The notes under the pieces: model-generated
Databases searched by the model: none
Told to the model about the DNA's origin: nothing
What the model saw: only the letters and a program-made list of their open reading frames with translations
Source: Hyalella azteca
Taxonomy: Eukaryota; Arthropoda; Malacostraca; Amphipoda; Hyalellidae
DNA length: 64,000 nucleotides
Direction of reading: 5' to 3'
Assembly: GCF_000764305.2 (NCBI RefSeq)
Contig: NW_025943941.1
Span: 124,001-188,000, forward strand
Shown here: piece by piece, positions 56,053 to 64,000 of the stretch
How the letters are laid out: every line of letters starts with the position of its first letter
How positions within the stretch are numbered: the stretch's first letter is position 1
Translations under genes and position numbers: made by a program

Positions 56053-57717
56053 CTAAGGATAAAAGGACCATGAAATAGTGGTCCTATATGCATCCTTTTA
56101 TTTTCTATGCCGCAAGTTTGACCAATTTTTAATGCTGAATTATTTCTTTCTACTACAGCATGAGTCGTTATTACAGATGTATGACAAGGCCGTTCATAAT
56201 TTGGTTAGTGTAGATTAGATTAGCATGAGTTGTCCTCTATATGTACATAATGTAACCATTAAAACGGGAAGGTTAAAAAAGTGGCAGAATTAAATCCTTT
56301 TTATTATAGGCCACGAGTAGTTTCTACTGCGATAAACGATATTTTAAACCAGTGTAGTGTCTTCATTTGAATCTCTGTGCACACCTGTATATTTTGGGGC
56401 ATTATTTAGGAGAAGTTGGCGCTGTGTTTGACGATATATATGCTTTTTGAAATTCAGACAAGCACGTAAATTTTCTGACGAATGCTTTAACGTTCATGCA
56501 ACATTTGAAATGACGTCTAGAGTATTCTAAACAAATTCTCGTTTGATATTGCAAACATTTGACACATAATAACATTTACTTATGACGTAACAAATTGCAA
56601 TGGCTGCCTAAAAATTAAATTTATATATTTCCAAACTTTCAGTCGCAATGCCTTCATTTCAGTTCATATCATTCATTTCTTAATTTAACCACCATATCAC
56701 AAAACTACAAAAACATTATATTATACTTATGAGAAAATGCTAATATGGCAGAACATGTATCACAGTTCCAGAGTTCTGAAGAACCTTTGGCGTCCATTAA
56801 CGGTTAATGGAGACCAAACCATGCACATCAGGCAACATCGAGCTACGTTTTTGGCTTCTCGCCTCACTACCAATATTAGATTTTGTTCGTCGCGACATAG
56901 GCGTGGCATAGGCGTGACATAGGCGGCCACTCAACAGCGGACGGCTGAGGACTTCTGCAATGTGACCGCCGACCTTCTTGATGGACCCAAATTTCCGGAA
57001 GCTTTGGCCATCAGGGAAACGAAATGAATGCAAAGAAGGATACTGAGTCCCGTGGTCAAGCTCTTGCCAACAGACATTTGACGTTAAAACAACGTTGAAT
57101 TGAAAGTAGTTTGGTTGAATTTCCGTTAATTTTCATCATCATGTGCCATGTGGTTTCTGAAACTGTAAGAGAATATTTGGAGAAGGGGTGTATACGTACA
57201 AGGAATAATATTTAAAGAGCATAGTTCTTCATAGCTTTTAGTTACACGTTTCATTTCGTTTATGTGCGTTTATACTTTCGACATTTCCAAAGCAATTCTT
57301 TCTTTATAAGTTACCATGTAATTTGCTTTAACTGTGTCTTGTCCGTCTCGCTTCTATTCGAGTCCTTGAAGTCAGACTTTAATCAGGAAGAAAACTGCAA
57401 TTGAAACTTTTTACATTCCATTAACTTTAATCCTGAATTAATTATGCTCCGCACCCATAACAATTAGGCTCTCATTTGGCAGAAATACCAAAACTCAAAA
57501 GCGATATAACAGCGCTTAAGCCTGACAGCCACGGCGACGCTACAAGTAACCAATCGTGCAAAATAACACAAAAATGTTCTCTAATTTGGGTATTGTTGAA
57601 TGTACTGTATTTATTACAAGAAGTTTACGCGCCGCGCTAATGTTCTCTCTCTCTCTTTTTTCTCTTAAATAGCAGGTCATAAATGGGCAATAACTCTTAA
57701 TGAAATACTGATGTTTA
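56053..57717. other. No gene recognised
   Basis: Open frames on both strands at 56737-57033 (78 codons minus) are moderately GC-rich but lack splice sites or motifs. Confidence 0.4.
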
Positions 57718-57828
57718 TTACTTCTTGCCCTTGACCAGACGGTTGGCCACCGATAACACGTCCGTTCCTAGCTGTGATTGCACTTGTTTTGGTTGACGGC
57801 CGTCATTTACCGGCCTGGGGCCTGGCGC
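57718..57828 (-). CDS. Candidate last coding exon (36 codons), unknown gene
   Basis: On minus, CGGCGTGTTATAG precedes a frame reading APGPRPVNDGRQPKQVQSQL and GTDVLSVANRLVKGKK, then TAA. The stop overlaps an AATAAA (57714-57719), which would give an extremely short 3' UTR. The basic VKGKK tail and regular codons look protein-like. The acceptor is only moderate. Unknown family; the frame could also be chance in a GC-rich patch. Confidence 0.35.
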   Translation of the reverse strand, partial: APGPRPVNDGRQPKQVQSQLGTDVLSVANRLVKGKK

Positions 57829-58861
57829 CTATAACACGCCGATAATTATTAATCGAAATATGAAACTATTAATGTAGAAGATAGATTGTGATTGCTGGCG
57901 CTCATCCCTGGATTGTGATTGCCAGTTGCCATTGAGTGATGCTGATTGCCTCATCACTGAACGCTATTCAAATCAAGAATTGTGATTCAATGAATTATTC
58001 TGAACAACCAATTATATCAGTTGAGTTTGATTCATATGAGAACCTAAATTGTATGTGAACATTATATAAAGAACTGATAACAGCTCATGGACCGACCAAC
58101 GTGACCAAACCTAGTTAACCTAAGAGAAACAAATAACTGCTATGCTACCTATATTGATAGAAACTAACGGTGTTTTATGTGAAGGAACATTATATCATTA
58201 ATGTATATTTTTTTGCACTGTTAATAACGCAACAAGGATCAACATCTGCACTATCATCCTTTCTTCTCTTTCGTCCACCATCCTTTTATCATCCCTTCAC
58301 CATCCCCCATACATCTTAATCTCTCTTACTATATACTCTAGAGTCTAGAGTGGCCTGGGACTGCAACGTCTCAGACACAAACTAAAAATACTTACTCCCC
58401 TTATTTTCTAGTCTAGCGTTGTGGCTTCCATCGTTCCAACAAACTCGCATACATTCACATCTCATAATCCATCAACCATCAACAAATATTTCCTGTTCCA
58501 TGTAATTTCCCACGAATGTTTCTCTCTACTATATACTTGGCCTCAGCCGAGTAGCCTATACCAGGGATCTCTTCTTTGACATATCAAAATTTCTCGTTAT
58601 TTTTACCGCGAATTATGGAATAATAATTAGCGATAAATTATGTAGTAAAAAGTTGCTTCGAAGTTTATTTAATAATTTTAACAAAGTAAATGAATTCAAA
58701 TTAGAAACGAAACTTTTATTTCCATTTCCTGCAGATTACAAGCGGACCCCAATTAGGATCTGAAGGTCACGACAACAATTTGTTATCGAACGCTGTATGT
58801 GACGCGTCACTGATGACGTCATGATGGTGACGCGTGCGTCGTACCGGCGTGACAGGCACTC
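57829..58861. other. No gene recognised
   Basis: AT-rich to mixed. Contains the CRE-centred inverted repeat at 58801-58836. Confidence 0.5.
58801..58836. promoter_or_regulatory. TGACGTCA inside a larger inverted repeat
   Basis: GACGCGTCAC and GTGACGCGTG flank TGATGACGTCATGATG, with a perfect CREB/ATF-type TGACGTCA at 58814-58821. It lies just before the 37-bp array. Function unknown. Confidence 0.5.
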
Positions 58862-59400
58862 GTGACGCGACATGGTCACGATACACGGCTCTATTATATA
58901 GGCACGATCTGGTCACGATGCACGACTTTATTATATAAGCACGATCTGGTCACGATGCGCGGCTTTATTATAAAGGCACGATCTGGTCACGATGCACGGC
59001 CTTATTATATAAGCACGATCTGGTCACGGTGCCCAGCCCCATTATAACAGCACGACCTGGTCACGGTGCACGGCTTTATTGTGAAGGCACGACCTGGTCA
59101 CGGTGCACGGCTTTATTATAAAGGCACGACCTAGTCACGGTGCACGGCTTTATTGTAAAGGCACGACCTGGTCACGGTGCACGGCTTTATTATAAAGGCA
59201 CGACCTAGTCACGGTGCACAGCTTTATTGTGAAGGCACGACCTGGTCATGGTGCACGGCCTTATTATATAGGCACGACCTGGTCACGGTGCACGGCCTTA
59301 TTATATAGGCACGATTTGGTCACGGTGCACGGCCTTATTATATAGGCACGACCTGGTCACGGTGCACGGTCTTATATAGGCACGACCTGGTCACGATGCA
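58862..59400. repeat. Minisatellite, 36-37-bp unit, about 14 copies
   Basis: Unit CACGACCTGGTCACGGTGCA then CGGCTTTATTATAAAGG, with ACGATCT variants on the left and GCCTTATTATATAGG on the right. Confidence 0.95.
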
Positions 59401-60239
59401 AACCTCATTAAAAAACACAGCTTTATTATCGTTGTCCAACAATCAAGCGATGATTTATAGCAGTGAGCATCTTAAGACTTATGTTCACCTCGTAAATTGC
59501 ATTGACTGCATGAATGGCCAATGATGTTCCACCAGTGCATTGGATGGAAGAGAAGCAGCGGTTCTATTCAGACTTTATCAAGTCATCGACCGTCTTTTTG
59601 CCACTTCTAATGCACCAATATTTCTATAGCGATACAGGCTTACGATGCAAGCTTATCATTCCTTAGGGCATGATAACTGCTACTGTATGAACGCCGTGTC
59701 TCACGCGCCACGAGTATTAAATGAATTAAACATTGCACGGGTAGTATGTTTGTAATGAATAAATTGCACATACTGCACGCACGGCAAACATTGCAATCGC
59801 GACTTACATTGCAGGCATCGCGCACTTGGATTGCATGCAGTGCAGGTATTGACATATAGGATACCTGGCGAGGTGTAGGACGCCGCTGCGGGGGCGGCAG
59901 TCTTGCAGAAATGCTGGCCGCTCTCTGGCTTGTGATAATTGATAAATATTGATATTTGAGTGGTATAACCATAAAATTAATCTCCCCCTATAAGGGAGCT
60001 GTAATTCTCATTTCATGATGAATGAAATAATTTACGGTCGTTTAATTGGTTTAGTTGAAGTGGCAGGTTTGTGGTTTGAGTTACGGCAGGTCTATTCAAA
60101 AGTTACGGTGGTTAAGGCACCAAAACACGCCAGGTTTACGGGCCGAGATACTAAAGGTTTGGGCGTCGAGTCGAAAAAAGCCAAATTTTTCCATTTTTGA
60201 AGCAGATGCTACCCTAAGGCGCAAAGTTACGACACATTA
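59401..60239. other. No gene recognised
   Basis: A GC-rich patch at 59860-59940 is open on minus (SARLPPPQRRPTPRQ) and ends CGCCAG/GTATCC, a weak donor. Not called. Confidence 0.35.
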
Positions 60240-60947
60240 TGGCGCCTAGTTAATATAGGTTTCAGTACCAAGTTACAGCAAATTTAGGTTCATTGTTAGG
60301 TTTAGGCCCCATTGTTAGTTCATTGTTAGGTTTAGGCCCCAAAGTTACAGCAAATTTAGGCGTCGAGTTCGTTAAGATTCAGGCACCAAGTTACAGCTAA
60401 TTTAGGCTCCGAGTTCATTTAGGTTTAGGCACCAAGTTACAGCAAATCTAGGCGCCGAGTTCATTAAGGTTAAGACACCAAGTTACGGCAAATTCAGCTG
60501 TTGAGTTCATTTAGGTTCAGGCACCAAGTAACAGCAAATTTAGGCGCCTAGTTCATTTAGGTTTAGGTACCAAACTACAGCACAAATTCAAGTGGCGAGT
60601 TCATTTAGGTTTAGGCACCAAACTACAGCAAATTCAAGCGGCGAGTTCATTTAGGTTTAGGCACCAAGTTACAGCTAATTTGGGCGCCGAGTTCATTTAG
60701 GTTTAGGCACCAAGTTACAGCTAATTTAGGCGCCGATTTCACATAGGTTTAGGCACCAAGTTGCAGCAAATTTAGGCGCAAAGTTCATTTAGGTTTAGGC
60801 ACGAAGTTACAACAAATTTAGGCGCCAATCGAAATCACTTTGGTTTAGGCACCAAGTTACATCAAATTTAGGCGCCGAGTTCATTTAGGTTTAGGCACCA
60901 AGTTACATCAAATTTAGGCGCCGAGTTCATTTAGGTTTAGGCACCGG
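60240..60947. repeat. Minisatellite, 46-bp unit, about 14 copies
   Basis: Unit TTTAGGTTTAGGCACCAAGT, then TACAGCAAATTTAGGCGCCG and AGTTCA. Left copies are more diverged. TTTAGG occurs but not in head-to-tail telomeric runs. Confidence 0.95.
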
Positions 60948-60950
60948 CAG

Positions 60951-61042
60951 TTAACACAAACGCCGCGCAATAATCTCTGCCTTGCTCGAGTGTGTGGCTA
61001 CTAAATGGCCATCTTCTGCGTCGCAAGCCCTCAAGTGCCCAG
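60951..61042 (-). CDS. C-type-lectin-like exon fragment
   Basis: Minus frame of 30 codons: GHLRACDAEDGHLVATHSSK then AEIIARRLC and TAA. The pattern C-x-x-(E/D)-(G)-G-H-L-V-x-x-x-S-x-x-E is characteristic of the start of the second half of a C-type lectin domain, where a typical form is CxxxGGHLVxIxSxxE. An acceptor-like GAACGCTAAATAG precedes it (phase 1 entry). No convincing donor follows before the TAA, and the frame runs straight into the 46-bp minisatellite. It may be a broken domain whose 3' side was replaced by the array. Length (about 30 of 120 residues) covers only a part. Confidence 0.35.
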
Positions 61043-63018
61043 CTATTTAGCGTTCATGAGCTTCCATTTAATGCAACTTAGAATTGATCAACGCTATTTT
61101 TGTGCGGCCATTCGGTGATACTCAGGTCAAGAGTTGGCAATGGAGCAAGATACTGTACTGAAAATGTAATTATTCGCTTTGCTTCACCTGTTGCTTGAGC
61201 TCCAGTGTTTGACAATTTACGATCAGTACCATGTTATTTAAAGCATTAGATACCTTAAATAAATGCATTGTTTTACTAATGTATGATTCGTTCAATGATC
61301 TATTACGTCTCTAATATGTTAAAAATGCATTTATTTTGCATATACGAGTAGCGATTTTATATCGTCCTCAGCCTGATACATTTCATTGAGCACTGCAGAT
61401 CAGATTCAGATCACGAACTGCGACATTTATTTCAATATTAAAAATGCTATTATACCTTCATGTAGCTTTGAATTAAAAAGTAGCTAGTAAGCTCCCGTTA
61501 ATAAAGACAAATATTAAAACTTGCAATAAAATTTTTGTCAATACTGTACCTGTTTTGAATCATTTACGATTAATTTTCATAAGCCTTTCATAAAGCGAAT
61601 AGTAATACAATTATAGCGAGGCCTTTACATTCTGAAATGTGGGCGAGTTAATTACCATTGTTCCTCTCGCAAACGGAAAATTTTCAATAATCCATTTTAC
61701 TGCCTTTCTGGCATCACAGACTTTCAGACGTAAATTCCAATAGAGCGCACAATTACGTATTCGATATTCAACCATTCACCGGAATTATCGTAAAGAGGTA
61801 AAAATGGAACTCATTATTGGATTCTAGGTTGATAAAACCCGCTACGCAGCGACGATCTAGATGAATGGAATTATGTATGTTATATGAATATATATTTTAG
61901 TTTGTACATCAATTACGAGTATTTGTCTCTTAAGTATTTATATTTTGTGTCTTTTATTGGTAGCAAAGTTTGTGCTTATTTGTAATCTGGCACCCTTTCT
62001 AGATCCCTGTAAATAAGGTATATTGAGACGTGTATCCGCAATACTTGTTAGGACATTACCCCTGATATGAACATGACATTTTATTGCTGAAATCAGGAGA
62101 AATCGCTAAACGGGACTTGGAAAAAAAGTAAAGCTTAATATAAATGTTAGAAAAACTAACAATCTAACACAGCTTCGCTTGCGTTAGAGAATTTATGAGA
62201 TTTGATAATCCCGAGATTCTATGCACGCAGAAACATTTTAATGAATGTATATTCACGTATATATTATCCGCGGGAGCGTTTTGATGAATCTTGCCCATAT
62301 ATTAGATACAATTGAGTATTCAAGTGAATATCAGCAAGTATGTTAGATATACGGTAACATTTTGATGGATACTATCATGAATGACGGAGATGCCCACACA
62401 ACCCAGCTAGCCAACTTAATCATGTATCTTATATACACGGAATAGAATTCAGTAGAATGTCATCATGAATTTCAGACGCACGTGATCATCCATATTGACT
62501 AGCATGCCCTGATTTTTCACGACTATAATGAAGTTATAATAACAGGAAACACAAATATATTTAAATTTACTTTCCAACACATTTTGTTTCGCAACTGTTT
62601 CAGTTGTCAGCTATTCAATTATTTATAAATATGTAATTTTACTTCAAGACTTAATGCAAGCGAAGATAATGGAAGAAAATTATATAGCTGTGCTAGATAT
62701 AATAATTGCTGTGCCGAGCAAGTTTCGGCTTGACTCTGACTGATGCCGCAATCTGACTCATACCGAGTGACTGTTTCCTAAAATATTATTATTATTAGAT
62801 AACTAAAAGTGACCAAAATATTAAATTAAAAATATATCTCATAAAATTTTTGTATTCATCGATCTTCGATTGTAAAGTTTCGGGAAATTATACTTACTTT
62901 AAATAATATTCAATACGGCGGTTTTCTCTAAGTCCAAGTAGAAATTTTGATGTTCAACTGCCTTCGTCTTAGTTCATCCAGCACCGCTATTTTTTTACTA
63001 TAAGTTCGTTGAACACAA
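61043..63018. other. AT-rich sequence, no gene recognised
   Basis: Nothing specific seen. Confidence 0.5.
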
Positions 63019-63153
63019 CTATAGCACTGCAACGTTTCTTTCAGTCGATTCCTCGTCAACTTGACTTGATCGCAACTTCATAGCGAACTTCAATCTCAAC
63101 TTCGAACGAGACCTTAACACTCGAGCACGTCTAGCTGGAGGAGTGACCACACT
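63019..63153 (-). CDS. Candidate last coding exon (44 codons)
   Basis: On minus, after ATCTTCGTCAGTAG, the frame reads SVVTPPARRARVLRSRSKLR, LKFAMKLRSSQVDEESTERN and VAVL, then TAG. It is strongly basic first and acidic later. The region is internally repetitive (GAAGTTG/CGAACTTC motifs), and no polyadenylation signal lies close, so confidence is low. No family recognised. Confidence 0.25.
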   Translation of the reverse strand, partial: SVVTPPARRARVLRSRSKLRLKFAMKLRSSQVDEESTERNVAVL

Positions 63154-63778
63154 CTACTGACGAAGATTTCTTTATCTGCATAACATTAATTGTCGCTGCA
63201 TCGTAAGTTCAGCTAACATATTTAAATGGATTCTAAGAACAAACTATATTTAACATCGAATTCTAGTGAGCGTAATCCCAGTGTTATTTCCTAATCGCGA
63301 ATTTGCACGAGAGAATATCTCAGTTTTCAGTTTAAAAAAAATTTTCGTTAAAACATTTCACTATGCGAACGTCCGCCACGAAAATTACCATCAATCAAAA
63401 ATTAGGTAGTCCTGAATTAAAAACTTTTTGTCGGAAGAACCTGTACACCGTAAATTAATTATTTATAATTTATAATTCTTGTATTAATAAGATGCATTAT
63501 ATTTTTTATAGAATACATGCAAGAAAGCTCTCGCTCGTCGATTGATCAACAGGAACATTCATCTCGTTAATTTCATAACAGGAATTATCCTCAAACAATT
63601 ATGCAATAAATCCTAAAATTTTTGTAAAAAATTTTAACTTTTGAATGCCTACTTGCGAAACTCTACTCGGTATCTCAGAAATATTGTAATTTAGAGACCG
63701 CAACGCAATAATTCAAGCAAGATATCGACGACCGCAGTAAAGCCTTCGCCGCACTGACATGACCGCGCACGATGGTGA
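63154..63778. other. No gene recognised
   Basis: AT-rich sequence. Confidence 0.5.
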
Positions 63779-64000
63779 CTACAGCGGCACTGAAGTGCCC
63801 CGTTCCGAGCCATCGTTGTTTATGGATGGAGTGGCTTGTGTATGGCACCTGAGGGCAACAGCTGGCACCTGAGGGCTACAGCTGGCACCTGAGGGCCACA
63901 GCTGGCACTCCGTGACCTTCACTGGGGGAGGTAACCACTTAGTGTTGCTCCGACGACACCTGTAACGTCCTTGACACCCGCATCTGTTTGGGTCCCCCAA
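63779..64000 (-). CDS. Possible partial exon at window edge
   Basis: A minus frame open at the right edge reads GDPNRCGCQGRYRCRRSNTK, then KWLPPPVKVTECQLWP, and passes through a 20-bp triplication (63844-63903) before TAG at 63779. Cys pairs resemble a secreted small domain but match no family I recognise. The frame continues beyond the window, so it cannot be judged. Confidence 0.25.
   Translation of the reverse strand: MGDPNRCGCQGRYRCRRSNTKWLPPPVKVTECQLWPSGASCSPQVPAVALRCHTQATPSINNDGSERGTSVPL
63844..63908. repeat. 20-bp tandem repeat, 3 copies
   Basis: Unit GGCACCTGAGGGCAACAGCT with AAC/TAC/CAC variation. Confidence 0.9.

Noticed and set aside
60240..60947. Telomere-like TTTAGG
   Set aside because: The hexamer appears only inside a 46-bp unit and never in direct runs.

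Overview
This is an AT-rich eukaryotic genomic window, most likely from an arthropod and possibly a crustacean. The taxonomic guess is weak. It rests on two Penelope-like retroelement fragments with GIY-YIG endonuclease ends and hammerhead-like motifs, a hAT-type element, a mariner/IS630-type transposase scrap, tRNA-like SINE material, spliceosomal GT-AG signals and the absence of any long intact gene. One unknown base (N) at 20931 marks an assembly junction.

No complete protein-coding gene is visible. The window looks like intronic and intergenic DNA of one or more large genes. The best host coding evidence is a set of short GC-rich open segments bounded by splice-like sites, nearly all on the minus strand. 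Five start with ATG: 43831-44001, 34442-34582, 31527-31566, 11428-11505 and 13777-14133. Another coding-like block is 22718-23202. Short splice-bounded candidates lie at 51490-51516, 48223-48289, 37408-37449, 33224-33352 and 21449-21482. Candidate last exons lie at 63019-63153, 57718-57828 and 55967-56052, and a C-type-lectin-like piece at 60951-61042. They may be exons or alternative first exons of very large minus-strand genes. None was identified by family except the tentative lectin and Ly6-like readings. GC-rich patches here can be open in many frames by chance, so each call is individually modest.

Mobile DNA: a tRNA-like tandem (1540-1915); Penelope fragment A with inverted arms (2303-3275) and a related piece at 30205-30345; a 1.6-kb hAT-type nonautonomous element with a perfect 8-bp target duplication (5648-7248); a broken transposase end (10126-10266); Penelope fragment B (10365-11007); a 1.1-kb inverted-repeat element (54115-55209); and a dispersed 55-70-bp repeat family in four places.

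The most striking trait is about thirty unrelated minisatellite arrays with units of 15 to about 85 bp. Nearly all long open frames in the window come from these arrays and are not genes. The rest is AT-rich sequence in which I see nothing specific.
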